64,000 bases of DNA from Cranoglanis bouderius. Lineage: Eukaryota; Chordata; Actinopteri; Siluriformes; Cranoglanididae. Of this stretch, positions 35,705 to 48,259 are shown in pieces. The translations under genes were made by a program, and so were the position numbers. The notes below the pieces were generated by a model. The model had not been told where the DNA came from and searched no databases. It saw nothing but the letters and a program-made list of their open reading frames with translations. Position 1 is the first letter of the stretch. The number at the start of each line of letters is the position of its first letter. The stretch covers positions 20,622,106 to 20,686,105 of the forward strand of contig CM042550.1 in assembly GCA_023630585.1 (NCBI GenBank). Reading direction: 5' to 3'.

Positions 35705-37263
35705 CAGCCGTGGCCATAAGTTTTGAGAATGACACAAATATTAATTTTTACAAAGTCTGCTGCCTCAGTTTTTATGATGACAATTTGCATATACTCCAGA
35801 ATGTTATGAAGAGTGATCAGATGAATTGCAATTAATTTCAAAGTCCCTCTTTGCCATGAAAATGAACTTAATCCCAAAAAAACATGTCCACTGCATTTCA
35901 GCCCTTCCACAAAAGGACAAGCTGACATCATGTCAGTGATTCTCTCGTTAACACAGGTGAGAGTGTTAACGAGGACAAGGCTGGAGATCACTCTGTCATG
36001 CTGATTGAGTTAGAATAACAGACTGGAAGCTTTAAATGGAGGGTGGTGCTTGAAATTATTATTCTTCCTCTGTTAACTATGGTTAACTGCAAGGAAACAC
36101 GTGCAGCCATCATTGCTTTGCACAAAAAGGGATTCATAGGCAAGGATATTGCTGCTAGTAAGATTGCACCTAAATCAACCATTTATAGGATCATGAAGAC
36201 CTTCAAGGAGAGAGGTTCAACTGTTGTGAAGAAGGCTTCAGGGTGCCCAAGAAAGTCCAGCAAGTGCCAGGACCGTCTCCTAAAGTTGATTCAGCTGCGG
36301 GATCGGGGCACCACCAGTGCAGAGCTTGCTCAGGAATGGCAGCAGGCAGGTGTGAGTGCGTCTGCACACACAGTAAGGCGAAGACTTTTGGAGGATGGCC
36401 TGGTGTCAAGAAGGGCAGCAAAGAAGCCACTTCTCTCCAGGAAAAACATCAGGGACAGACTGCTATTCTGCAAAAATACAGGGATTGGACTGATGAGGAC
36501 TGGGTCATTTTCTCTGATGAATCCCCTTTCCGGTTGTTTGGGGCATCTGGAAAAAAGCTTGTCCGGAGAAGAAAAGGTGAGCGCTACCATCAGTCCTGTG
36601 TCATGCCAACAGTAAAGCATCCTGAGACCACTCATGTGAGGGGTTGCTTCTCAGCCAAGGGAGTGGGATCACTCACAATTTTGCATAAGAACACAGCCTT
36701 GAATAAAGAATGGTACAAAAACATCCTCAGAGAGCAACTTCTCCCAACCATCCAAGACCAGTTTGGTGACGAACAATGCCTTTTCCAGCATGATGGGGCA
36801 TCTTGCCACAAGACAAAAGTGATAACGAAGTGGCTCGGGGAACAAAACATCGACATTTTTGGTCCATGGCCAGGAAACTCCCCAGACCTTAATCCCATTG
36901 ACAATTTGTGGTAAATCTTAAAGAGGCGGGGGGCAAACAAAAACCCACAAACTCTGACAAACTCCAAGCATTGATTATGCAAGAATGGGCTGCCATCAGT
37001 CAGGATGTGGCCCAGAAGTTGATTGACAGCATGCCAGGGCGAACTGCAGAGGTCTTGAAAAAGAAGGGTCAACACTGCAAATATTGACTCTTTGCATAAA
37101 CTTCATGTAATTGTCAATAAAAGCCATTGACACTTATGAAATGCTTGTGATTATACTTCAGTAACAGTTAGTAACATCTGACAAAAAGATCTAAAAACAC
37201 TGAAGCAGTAGACTTTGTGAAAATTAATATTTGTGTCATTCTCAAAACTTTTGGACACGGGTG
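35705..37263 (+). mobile_element. Tc1/mariner-family transposon, unit 3 (inactive)
   Basis: TA-flanked copy. It lacks the extra G seen in units 1 and 2 (the DWVIFSDES junction reads through) but has lost one A in the run near 36,473, which shifts the frame at CKK/YRDW. NPID and the TAA after NLW are shared with the other units. Confidence 0.85.
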
Positions 37264-37954
37264 TATATGGTAGTATATGAGTTCTTTGCAGTCCATTCCA
37301 TTTGATTAACTATTAACATTTCATTTATTTCATTCAACCTGCCTGGAACAGCTGCAAGAACCTGGGGAAAAAAATGGAAAAGAGCTTCAGTGGATTAGTC
37401 ACACGTGATTAAATTTACTACCCAACCTTCGTAACACCTCATGGTCATTTATGGGATTTGCAAAGCTACATTTAACACAATTATTCACAATTAGTTTATA
37501 AAAGTTGCTTTTTGTTGCTCCAGCCAGAGAGTAGGGTGTTGACTACTTACCACTAGTAGGAATTCCACCATGAAAACCTTATACCATCCAGAGTCTGGTT
37601 TGTATGCACAGCCATAAAAAGGCCTTAAATATTAAACTGACTGTTGCCAGTTGCCTTGACCAAATATAAACTACAAAACACTCCTTACAAACTTATTCAT
37701 GAAGAGCCAAAACAAAACAAACTCCACTGTAGATATACAATGGCAGCAAAACATGCAGTTAAAAAATTTGGTTCTAAGGCACATGCAAAAGCAAGACCAA
37801 GTTCCTTAACCTGCACAGACTCTAATCCAGAAAGTCAGCAGGATGAGACCAGGAAACGGAACTACATCAGCAATAAATAGCAGTTATTACAAGATTACAC
37901 TATATATAACAAGTCTGTCAAACACATTTTATTTACTCTGAGATGGAGAGTGAG

Positions 37955-39260
37955 ATAGCATGGTGTTATTTTGAATGCTGCAGTCATAATTAGCTCTGTG
38001 GTAGTTTTATCACTGAACATCTGGACTGAGACTGTAAAGCCCCGTAAGATCATGCTCCATGTCCAGGGGATAGATGGTAGTCCACTAGGTTCAGGGAGAG
38101 TCCAGTTCCAAACCCTACCACTGACTGTACACATTGTACTGTCTCTTTCACTGTATATCATTGATTTACCTTGACAGTCTGTCATCCTAGGCCTTCCTCA
38201 GGATAAACTGGTCGAGAGAGGAGATAATCAGCAGGTCTCCATGTTGCTCAGACTGGGATTGCACATTTAACCTGCTGCCAGGGGCAGTTCTTGAATTTAT
38301 CCTTTGTCCATTACTATGGAGGAGTACAGTGTGGGGAAAAAGTATTTGATCCCCTGCTGATTTTGTACGTTTGCCCAATGGCAAAGAAATGATCAGTCTA
38401 TAATTGTAATGGTAGGTGTATTTTAACAGTGAGAGACAGAATAACAAACAAACAAAAAAAATCAATTTATAACTTTTTTGAAATGCATTTTTCTGGATTT
38501 TTTTGTTGTTATTCTGTCTCTCACTGTTAAAATACACCTACCATTAAAATTATAGACTGATCATTTCTTTGTCAGTGGGCAAACGTACAAAATCAGCAGG
38601 GGATCAAATACTTTTTTCCCCCACTGTACATCAAGGAGGCCCTGAGGTAAGGGTTCAGTCAGCCATGCATGGATCACATCAGCCAGATTTTTCTTGGAAG
38701 GGAACTTACTATTGATTACCTTGGATTGAACCAAGTAACAAAGAAATTCCTTTACTCTCTGACTTTAGTGCTGGCTGCACTGCAACACCTGAATAGAGTA
38801 TTTTCGGCAAGCTTTTCATGAGGAGAAGATACAACCTTATACGCATCTGGGAGGGGTAAAAACAGAAGACTGACTTCTCGATGGCCACCAGACACTATGA
38901 ATACCACGTGATGCTGCATGGCAGCCTGGAGGAGAATGTAGGTCACACGCTGAAGTGACTTCTGTAACACAAACTTAAACATAAAGTCTAGAAAAGTCAG
39001 TTGCACTCTTATCCTCTCACCTGGTATTCTACAGTGAATGCAACAGACTCTCCATCAACCAGATCTTGCTCTACCACTCATCATAGAGGTGGACATCATC
39101 TAGGTGGGAATAATACAGACTCTGCAGTCCATCACTTCATTGTCTACACCAACCATCACGAGGTCCCAGTGCATGTTGCATTCATTTGCTTCTCTAAAGC
39201 TAGTTATCTGATGCTTCTTACAGGTCTTGCTGATCAGATCAGACCTCAAATGTAACCCCC
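37955..39260 (+). mobile_element. Ty3/gypsy protease/RT fossil, unit 3
   Basis: Copy of the fossil at 12,631-13,935, with the upstream 66-codon frame altered by a small deletion near 37,760. Confidence 0.6.
38327..38626. mobile_element. Palindromic MITE, unit 3
   Basis: Same TA-flanked palindrome as in units 1 and 2, with one altered base in the left terminal G run. Confidence 0.9.
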
Positions 39261-39725
39261 CTTGCATGTGTGGCTAACAAATTGCAAGACAAACTACGCC
39301 CATGTTTTATCTTTGCATATAATTACATTGGAAAAGCAGAAAGCCACTGGAAGTGTTGCACATGTGGCCACCATCTGAAATCCGATAGTTGGCCACAAGC
39401 GTTAACTAAATTCATCGCCCTGCTCCAGTAACAGAGTTACAGATTTGCTCACAGACTCATGGGTTGCACCAGGAAAGCCAAACAGTGTCAAAACTTCCTC
39501 CCCATTCTTAACACATTTCATTCTGATCAAGTACATGCTGCCAGTCCTAAAGGCAGAAAGGTATTCGTCTCATTGGTCCTTTGAAAATACCTGCAGATAA
39601 AAACAAAAAGAAGGCCAAACAGTAATAGTTTTAAGCATGTTCATGAGAAACATTTTGTTAACATGTTACTGAAACTAACAGGCTGGTAGTTCCCTTGATA
39701 TCCTAATCCAACCACGAACGTGTGG
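39255..39725 (-). pseudogene. C1q-like pseudogene psiB, unit 3
   Basis: Third copy of psiB. It has the same frameshift and is not translatable as a C1q domain. Confidence 0.65.
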
Positions 39726-40025
39726 CTGTGATCACAAACAAAATTAATAAGCAAAATAATACATCAATTTCACCAATTTCATACACATAACAGTAAGAAA
39801 TATTTACAATAATTTATTACATTATAGAGTAAGAAAACAGCTTCACATTGCCCAATAAGATAATGATTTTCTTTATAAGTATAATAGCAACTTTTCAAAT
39901 GAAATAAATACAATAATGAAAGGCAAAATTGAATTTGAATAGATCCGGAGAATTTTGGTTTCTGATTGGACAAAAGGTGTTGATTATTTTTCTGCTAGGA
40001 CAATAATGCAGCTGATTTTGTTAGC

Positions 40026-40026
40026 C

Positions 40027-40081
<55 letters not shown>
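40026..40081. repeat. (TTA)n microsatellite, unit 3
   Basis: Same tract as in the other units. Confidence 0.9.
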
Positions 40082-40084
<3 letters not shown>

Positions 40085-40644
40085 ATCAAACATATACAAT
40101 ATTTTTCCTAGTATTATACTCTTCATAAACAGTATAATTACTGCATATTTCTTTATTACCCTACACTTTTATACTGAGATTATGTCTCACTTCTAATATT
40201 ATTCACTCAAGCAGAGAGATTTTGCTTTACAAGCATGCTTAGATCTTAGAACGTAGAAATATGTAGAAATCACCTTTCTTACATAGTGCCATTTTTTTAA
40301 TAGACAACACTGACATCTAGTGGTCGATCTCGGAATTTCGGATAGTTCATTTACAGAAATGTCGAACATTAGAACAAAATACAATACAATTACGCTAAAA
40401 TGTTTAGAAAAAAAGATTTCAATAACTTTCTTCTAAACTTATTTTTTGTGAGCCACAATTTAATTTCGGGGGGTGGGGGTGGGGAGGTATTGAAGCCAGC
40501 AGAAATGTCATTGCCAAACTCTAAAAGGTAACATTGTTATTTCAAAGTGATGCAATAAGCACAGGAAATAATGCTAGCACAAGTACGGAGGTTCATGCTA
40601 GTTTTATTTTACAGTGTCCATGAGCCGAAATGGGTGGGTAAATT

Positions 40645-40761
40645 GAGCTTGCAATTTTTCAAAATTAACACAGATTTTCAGCAGATTTGGGCCAAGACAT
40701 GTTACGTGATGTCATCATATCGGTCATTGAGCCGATTTTGCCAATTGAAGTAGTTTTCTAA

Positions 40762-40800
<39 letters not shown>

Positions 40801-40918
40801 ATTTAAAAAAGCATAAAATATTCTGCAATTTGCATCACAAATTTTGAAAAAATTCACAGCAATCAAAATCAAGCATTTTTGTCGGCAACAATCACAATAA
40901 AACTCCACGAAATTCTGT
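40645..40918. mobile_element. Right part of the split DNA element
   Basis: Starts GAGCTTGCAATTTTTCAAAA, exactly where the segment at 16,484-16,570 breaks off. It includes an (AAAT)n tract at 40,762-40,802 and ends near AAACTCCACGAAATTCTG. It resembles fish hAT-like repeats in composition. I could not match terminal inverted repeats, so the family is tentative. Confidence 0.4.
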
Positions 40919-41435
40919 GTTTATATAAATATCTTGCACAATAATTCTGATGCTCTACAGCCATATACTGAGTTATCACGAGTATTAATAATGCTTTATA
41001 TCACGGTTTCTTTAACTAACATTTACTGATTTACATAACCTTAACAACCTACAATATTCTATATAACATTTATGTAAGGAGTCTCCAGTGTCAGTGCTTT
41101 GTAACAGTTAAAGCTGTAACTTTTGGTTTTCCGACATCTTCGGACAGAGGAGTTTACACTTTGTGGTAAACACACTTCATCATACTACCTGGATGCTGAT
41201 TACTGTATTAACACATAGTGATTTCATTCCTTACTTAATGCTGAAGTGTATTAATGTGACTGTAGTAAATAATGTAAACGTGGGAAATCTTTCATTTATG
41301 ACATGGAAATAACAGAGAGAGCAAGAAAGAAGGAAAGATGTTTTGTTTTTAGAGTAAATAAGAAAATATGGACATCCCTAAGCATCATTTGATTGTCTGT
41401 TTCTCTTTCTTGTTGGTACTTTTCACATAGCCCCT

Positions 41436-41473
<38 letters not shown>

Positions 41474-41600
41474 TTGTGCTGCTTCTCTCTCTGCCTCTTC
41501 ATGCCCTCTTTCACACATAGACCCACATCCAATGATAGGTCAGAGGCTCCGTAATTTCAGCTGAAATGAGGGAATGAGGGAGGGCAAGCGGGAGGGTAGG
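40919..41600. other. Intergenic DNA upstream of the INSYN2-like gene
   Basis: No gene is seen. A segment near 41,080-41,130 resembles the inside of the TTATACCACAGC MITE family. CT and GA microsatellites lie at 41,439-41,469 and 41,636-41,665, and the latter is probably 5' UTR or promoter. No TATA box is obvious. Confidence 0.45.
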
Positions 41601-41793
41601 TAGAAGAGCGTGTGGAAAAGAGAAATACTGAGACAGAGGGAGAGAGAGAGAGAGAGAGAGAGAGTGTGCAAGTCAGAGGATGCGGATCGATATCTCTTGC
41701 TGCTTCAGCATGTAAAGGAGCGAGAGGATCAAAACAAACCAGGAGAGGAAAGACGAGGAGGGGGAGAAGACGGGGATCAGAGTCTTTTTGAGC

Positions 41794-41953
41794 ATGGATG
41801 CCGCTTTTCTCACTCCCTATGACCAGAGCACACATGAGGCGAGACTGCTCTTCCGCTCTAATCATGTGAGATTCCTGGCTCCTTTATTCTCCGGAATGGA
41901 TCCTCAGATCCATGGCATGAGGAAGAGGATGCTTCTCTCCATGCTCAACGCAG
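41794..41953 (+). other. Putative first exon of the INSYN2-like gene, with uORF
   Basis: An ATG at 41,794 opens 53 codons (MDAAFLTPYDQSTHEARLLF, later MRKRMLLSMLNA) and stops at a strong donor, CAG/GTACGT at 41,953/41,954. If spliced to the acceptor TTTTCCCTCAG ending at 43,692, the frame continues VPPRPNGMISAPESC and stops at TGA 43,740-43,742. That is 69 codons in all and ends 16 nt before the main ATG. I do not recognise the peptide. It may be a regulatory uORF or the first exon of another isoform. The 5' end of the exon is not determined. Confidence 0.45.
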
Positions 41954-42664
41954 GTACGTTTTGGAAAGATGCCTGATCTGAGATGGTGCAAAGTTTCAGT
42001 GTTTGGCTGTCGCATCGCATATAAATCAGGTGATCGTATTAAAGCAGTGCAGCTAATTGGGTTCAGAAAGCAGCAAGAGCCCCAGGCTGGGTGGACTTTG
42101 GAGTTTGGAGCTTTTGCTTTTTTTTCTGAGATTTTCTGAGATGACGAGTCGACTTGACATGTACACGCATGACATCAGGAGATGGATAGAGCAGCGCCCA
42201 CGGGGACAGGGGTGTTTTACGCAGAGACATTGGACGCAGGATGGGACAGAGGGAGGGAAGGAGGGGGCAGGGTTGAGAATGAGGATGAGGAAGAGTGGTT
42301 GCTCGAGTTATTGCACAAAGTGAGTAAATGTGAAGAGGCTGTACTGTATAACATCCCACTGCAGCTATGAGGTGTGATATACGGCTCAAGAGCATCTCAA
42401 CCCCCGCCCCCACAACAGCAGGTACCAGGTCTCTTTCTTTTATCCTAAAGAAAAAAACTCCTGCTGCGAGTTATGCGTCAGTAAATTTCTCAAGCATCAG
42501 TAAATTTCGCTGTCGTTCCCTGATTCCTCTCTGTTTTGTCAGGGTTTAATGAAGTCGTTACCATTAATGCATAAATTACCCACCTGCTTAAGGTAAGCTA
42601 AATTAAGGAGAGGACAGCAGGCAGTCGGGCACAATGCCAATGCCAGAGAGCACCAAGCGGACAT

Positions 42665-42666
<2 letters not shown>

Positions 42667-42742
<76 letters not shown>
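42667..42742. repeat. (AC)n microsatellite
   Basis: Uninterrupted AC run inside intron 1 of the INSYN2-like gene. Confidence 0.9.
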
Positions 42743-42743
<1 letters not shown>

Positions 42744-43240
42744 ATTTACCTGTCATGCTGTGTAAATACACTTATTAATCTGGATCGCTATTCCTGACAT
42801 TCAGTCACAGATAGTTTCACAGAGTTTACTACCCATGCATTTTCTCTCATCAGTCACCTTCACAGGGAATACCTTGCAAAATCAATGGACTGATTGATGT
42901 TCAGGTCATAGGCTCCAAAACAAGGAGGTAAAGTAGCAGCTGAAGCATATTTCACTTGTTTTATGAAGAAATATTACTCTAACTTTGGCATAACTGTATC
43001 ACATTTCACATATCAGGTATGCTTTTTTCCCCCTAAAGTATAAACAGGAAAAGTGAATTTAAACGTACCCTCAGAGATGCCCTGTTGGTCGTTAAGGTCC
43101 AAATTTATACCTTAAAAGATTCTTTTCAATGACCTAAATCTACAAAAGACCTCAGTACTAAGAGTGTATCAGTTCCCTAGCTTTTTATCACTAGACTTGT
43201 TTACATTGTAATCATTAGTTTTACATTCATATCTGTGTTT

Positions 43241-43620
43241 TGGAATCGCTTGGCACATTTACCGAGACCAGTATCGATTGATATACAGTGATTTGATTGT
43301 TATGCAATGGTGATTTTTCATTCTGCAAAGCAAGCTCGCTGATCAGTATTCATAGAGTTCCATGCATCACAAGCCAAGCTGTTCATTCACACGCCGGACA
43401 AATGTGTTTCCCGAAAACAAGCGCACTCATCAGAATCACTTGGCACATTCACCTAGGCCAGTATAGACTGATACGGGCTCATCTGATTATTACGCTCGGG
43501 CGATTTTTTATTCTGGAAGCAAGCTTGCTGATCAGTATTCACACAAACGCTTATCTGCAGCACAAAGCCAAGCTGTTCATTCGTGCACAAGGGAACAAGG
43601 GCACAAAGCAAGTGCCCTTG
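43241..43620. repeat. Two-copy direct repeat, ~190 bp unit
   Basis: 43,241-43,431 and 43,432-43,620 align along their length. Each has the landmarks AATCxCTTGGCACATT, CCAGTAT, CTGATCAGTATTCA and AAGCCAAGCTGTTCATTC in the same order. They are clearly diverged, so the duplication is old. Confidence 0.75.
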
Positions 43621-43758
43621 TCACTTTATCAGCCCTTGAGCGCTACATAGTCAGAAGTCGACTCTCATTGTAACTTTGTCCTTTTCCCTCAGATGTACCA
43701 CCACGGCCGAATGGCATGATTTCTGCTCCGGAGTCTTGCTGAGCTGGTTGCCGTGGCG

Positions 43759-46700
43759 ATGGGAAGACGGGCGGCTGATCTGGCCACTCCAGTGCCGGTG
43801 TCTGAAGTGCCAGCTTTGGTAGGAGTTCGCGATTGGAGGACAGCCAATGGAGAGGCAGGGCTTACCTGTGCTCACCAGTGTAACGTTGGGGTACAAACAT
43901 CGCCAGCCATACGGAGCTGCCAAGAGAGCCGTGCTGTCATCCAATCGGAAAAGAGGACGGCCATGCCGCCCAATGGGCACATCCCTGTCGAAGTGGAGGG
44001 CAAAAAAGGACAAAAAAGGAGTGCTTTATTTAAACACCGGAGTCTTGAGAATAAAGTAAAGAAGGGTGTGACATTCCAAGGTGTGGACGATGATGATGAT
44101 GTGTGTAAAGGCAATAAAGCTGAAAAGCACTGTGACACTCAGACAATCCAAGCCAACACACATCGAGCCAATGGACCTGTTAAAGGAAAGAAGGAATTCC
44201 GCTTCACCAATGGCAGCGTGGTCAACTCAGAGGTGATGGACGGGATCAGCAGTGACATCAGTGAAGGGGAGTCGTCGACTCTACGGCTCAAAACTACAGT
44301 ACACTCTGGGAAGAGGAAGGTTCCTCCATGTTCACCTCCTCACAGATTCCCATTGAGGATTTGCAGCAAATGTGGAGGGAGGCAGAATCCAGTGGCTGCA
44401 GTTCTCTTCACCACCGCCAGGGACACCACTTTGCCCTGTTCTGCTGGCTCAGAGAGCTTCAGATCTAGCCCTACAGCTCCTCTGGTTTCAGGAAAAGAAA
44501 CAGGATCCTCACTTTCTCCTCCAAACACTGAGACTGAGAAATACAGAGTTATGCAAATGAACAGAGGCCCTGCGGTGACGTGGCCTCCTCCTAACTCAAA
44601 TAGCAACCAGCTATTATCATCCACACAGGAGGGAGAAGCGTTAAAACTCTCCAAACATCAATCAAGCTGGAGATACGCTGGCCTTGGCCTTCCACACATA
44701 CACAGGGACACTCCAGTTAGTCACATGTCATCTGCATATACGCACACAGTGGCAGGGAGTGCAATTCAGGAGACAGGCATGCACACACACTCAGACCTCT
44801 GCTCTCATAAGCCGGCATCACTGTCACACACACTCGCGCTCCAGGAATCAAGACCCACCATGCTCACTCCATACTCACAACAATATTCTAGCCTTAAGAC
44901 AGACTCCCAGTCCATCACCCTGAAAGACACAGACTCCACACCAAAGATAAAATCACACACACACAGCAATATTCTGACACACACCTCACACGTTGCTCTG
45001 TCAAACCAGGCTAACATCCATCCAAAGTCTTCAGCATCTATCCATTCACCTATAATCATTAAGGATCAAAGCTTAGGACAGACCGCCAAACCTTTCGGCA
45101 CTTCATACCCTAGCAGAGACACCCAAGTCTCAAATGGATTAGAGACTGTCCAAAACACACACACAAGGCCTTCAAGCTGCTTGCATGCAAATCCAAGCGC
45201 TAAACCTCAAATCGCATCGCAAATCTATTCCAACACGCATCCTAAACCCACATCCACCACAGACTGCACCAAACATCAACCTACGCAAACACACTCTCTG
45301 ACCACTGACACATCCTCAGCCATATCACTTTGCACAGCCTTGTACTCCAAACCTTCCGTACCACTTCACTGCTCTCTTCCACATACAGATGCCAAACCCC
45401 ATAGAATATTAAAGAGCCAACCATCTAACCCTTCACACACCTCAAACATGAATGTCCACACCAGCACCTCACTTAACCCATGTCCTGCCACAACCCTGAG
45501 TCTTTTAACCCAGTCCAACACAGTTACAATCACTCAAGCGTTTATGGAAATGCATACATACGGTATGGACAACCCTAAAACAGACACACAGAGTCGGTCT
45601 CTTGCACAATCAGAGGCTCGTGTTAAGTCTGTGCCAGAGAAACTGGAGGACAAAGTTTGCAAATCATCAGCAACAACTTTGGGCTTTGCTAAATCTCCTT
45701 GTAAGGTAGCAACCAAGACTGTGACAGCTACAAAAATAGGTTGCGAATTTGTCACAGACACAGACAGTGGGAGCCACGTGCAAGCTAACTGTGAACTTCT
45801 TGCAACTTCAAAATCACAAACAGTACACCAGCAATCCACACCTCAGCATCCTGCCAGTCCTGCAGCCCCCATAAAACCTCATGAACCCAACACCTTGGGC
45901 TCACTCTCATGCCAACCTCCAAGACCTTTTCACACCCACCCACTGCATCCATCAATTAAATTATTAATCGAAGTCACTGGAAACAAAAGGACAAATATAG
46001 ATTCAAAGACAAACCCATTTCTACTTTCTTCTTCTATGCCTTCAGACCAGATCCAGAACACGCAACTACATCAAGAGTTAGAGACTGCATCACAGACGAG
46101 CATTGTTTTACCTGTTAGTGGACCTGTCTCAAATGGCGGCTATGCCCTCACACACTACCACCCTCCCTCTTTGGTTCTGCTGTCACGCAGTTCCCCCGAG
46201 AGCAACAGGAGTCAGGACCTTCAGAAGCGGCTGCATAAAGTGGAAGCCAATCTGCAGGCCAACCAGGAGCGAGTCACAACCCTACTCAACATCATCCAAG
46301 ACCTGGAGATGAGCAATGCACTGAGCAAAGGGTGAGACAAAAAGATTTATATGGAGGGCGAGTGAAAGAGTAGAGGTGATTGAATATAATATTAAGAATT
46401 GCTAGTCAAGTCATTTTTTTCTGCAATGTAGTGCACCGTATGATAAAGTTCAGCATTTTCTAACTGTCTCCTGAGAGCAATTAGGAAAAAGATTCGAAGG
46501 CTCAAAAAAAAACACAGCGTTCTATGGTTCATTTTTCTCCTCTCCATTTCCTGTTGCTTGTCTCTGCAGACGCCGATGTTTCAGAACTGGCCAGGATTTA
46601 AGCGATTGCTCCACCTGCCAGGAGACGGCATGCATCATTTACAGGTGAGTGAGAGCTCAAAAGCTGACACAGTTTCCCTGAGGGCAAGCGTTTGGCACCC

Positions 46701-48212
46701 AGCCCTGCAACTCCACACAAACTTATGATACGACAACAAATATGCTCGCCCACTCAACTCTTTTTTACCATCAGGGGTCCTGTGCTGGTGCCAGAGTCAG
46801 TCCTGGTTCTGGGCCAGAAGCACCAGCGAGACTTTTTACGAAGCATCCAGCATTTCGACCCTTTTTGAAAGCTGAGTTATTACATAACCTGATGCTGTTA
46901 TTCAATTCCTGGTGATGCCATCAGTTAAGCAGATGTTGTTGGAAAAATGAAATATACAAGACCTTACCATGTGCAGAACAGAATATGTGAATGGAATTTA
47001 GGAAATGTCCATTTTTAGACCATGAGGTGAGAGTTAACATCATGTGTTAGCATCTACTCTTCAAACTAAAGTTGTGGTTATGTTAAATCCTGTAAACATC
47101 ATAAAAATCCAAGGGTAGCCTGACTTCTTGACAAAATGGGATTCAGTTGTAGCCAGTTCCTACCAGATGCCAGAGTTTAGTCTATTGCTCAACAACTACC
47201 TTAGGGCCAAAGGCTAACATAAAGCTAGAAATTACTGCTAACACAGTTTAATAGGAAGCTGACCATGCTTGAAGGAATGTTACCTGCATGATTCTGTATA
47301 CATGATCTAACAGACACTCATTATTGGCAAGTGTTGCTCTGATTGGCAGGGGAGAAAGGAAGGCTCTCCCAGTCTCCAGGTCACAGATACAGTGGTATGA
47401 TCAGGATTTTAACCTTTCTGGAGACCCAGTTTGGAAGATTTTTAACCGATTTTAACAAAGGAAAAAATCCACAGTGAAAGACTGTATTATTATTCATAAT
47501 TAAGATGTGATCTTCACTGCCCTCCAAGATTTATTTTGAGTTTTGCCATTCAACTACATGCTGACAGTGGTGCAGTGGGATTTACTGTAGCCTTGCTTCA
47601 TCTCTACCTATAGAGAGCAATGCAGCGGCACTTTAGTCCTTTAATCTGTCCACTTCTCTCACCTCATCTATACACTCTGCGCAAACAGATCTGGCTCCAA
47701 CACTTCAAATTTTAGGCTAATACCATCACCAACTCCACCAACTCCATCATCTCGTAGATCAATAACTAGCTGAGCTGAGTCTCTGCCATAACTCAGAACA
47801 GCTGCGCCATATAGCTACATTGCATTCTACCACTTTTAGCCCAACATTTACTCTAATCACTAAACACACCCCAAATATTTCAATATAAATACATTTAATG
47901 AATTTCCCATGTCATTGTGTTGATGAAATATTCTTCTCTCTATTTATCTTTTTCTCTGTCAGTGTGGAATATGACTTCCGGCAGCAGGAGCGACGATTCA
48001 GGGATGTCTTAGAGCCTCTGGACTCCCCGGTGAGAAAGATCGGGGAGGGGGTTAACATGGACATGCTCGCCTTTTTCACCTTGCTAAAACAGAACCAGTC
48101 ACCATCTCAGACCAGCAGTCACATCGAGCCAGGAAGCAAGAGTAAAGTCAAGAAAAAGAAGCTCTGCAGGAAGATTTTGAGCTGGCTACCTCGAAAGGTC
48201 CAAAGGAAGTAG
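43759..48212 (+). CDS. insyn2b: Inhibitory synaptic factor 2-like protein (FAM196/INSYN2 family), likely INSYN2B
   Basis: Coding exons are 43,759-46,331, 46,570-46,644 and 47,963-48,212 (GT-AG, both introns phase 2), giving about 965 residues. INSYN2 proteins are postsynaptic scaffold components at GABA/glycine synapses that bind gephyrin partners. Evidence: GVQTSP at residues 44-49, a C-terminal coiled coil (DLQKRLHKVEANLQ to LLNIIQDLEM, about 820-850), then across the two splice junctions the diagnostic block FRTGQDLSDCSTC, QETACIIYS and VEYDFRQQE. The tail is very basic. The middle ~700 residues are low-complexity, rich in Ser, Thr, His and Pro, and make the protein much longer than I recall for mammalian members. 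The ATG at 43,759 has G at -3 and +4. The choice of 2B over 2A rests on the HRH2-like neighbour. Confidence 0.85.
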
Positions 48213-48253
48213 ATCAGACTTGACATGGTTCTTTGTCTTTATTTTTAAATTTG

Positions 48254-48259
48254 AATAAA
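48254..48259 (+). terminator. Polyadenylation signal of the INSYN2-like gene
   Basis: AATAAA 42 nt after the stop codon, the first signal downstream. Other signals further on could serve longer 3' UTRs. Confidence 0.5.

Larger units (their letters stand above)
29274..40646. repeat. Tandem segmental duplication, unit 3 (right-truncated)
   Basis: Third copy, matching units 1 and 2 until 40,646. The next 1,244 bp of the unit (15,319-16,562 in unit 1) are missing. The sequence then resumes at GAGCTTGCAA and runs on into DNA absent from the other units, presumably the original right flank. Confidence 0.9.
41954..43692 (+). other. Intron 1 of the INSYN2-like gene (inferred)
   Basis: Contains an (AC)n microsatellite at 42,667-42,742 and a diverged ~190 bp direct duplication at 43,241-43,620. 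The boundary dinucleotides are GT and AG. No other coding exon is recognised. Confidence 0.5.

Noticed and set aside
3908..40646. Independent insertion of the same LINE and Tc1 in three places
   Set aside because: Insertion sites and target-site duplications are the same in every unit, and flanks match for kilobases. Segmental duplication explains them.
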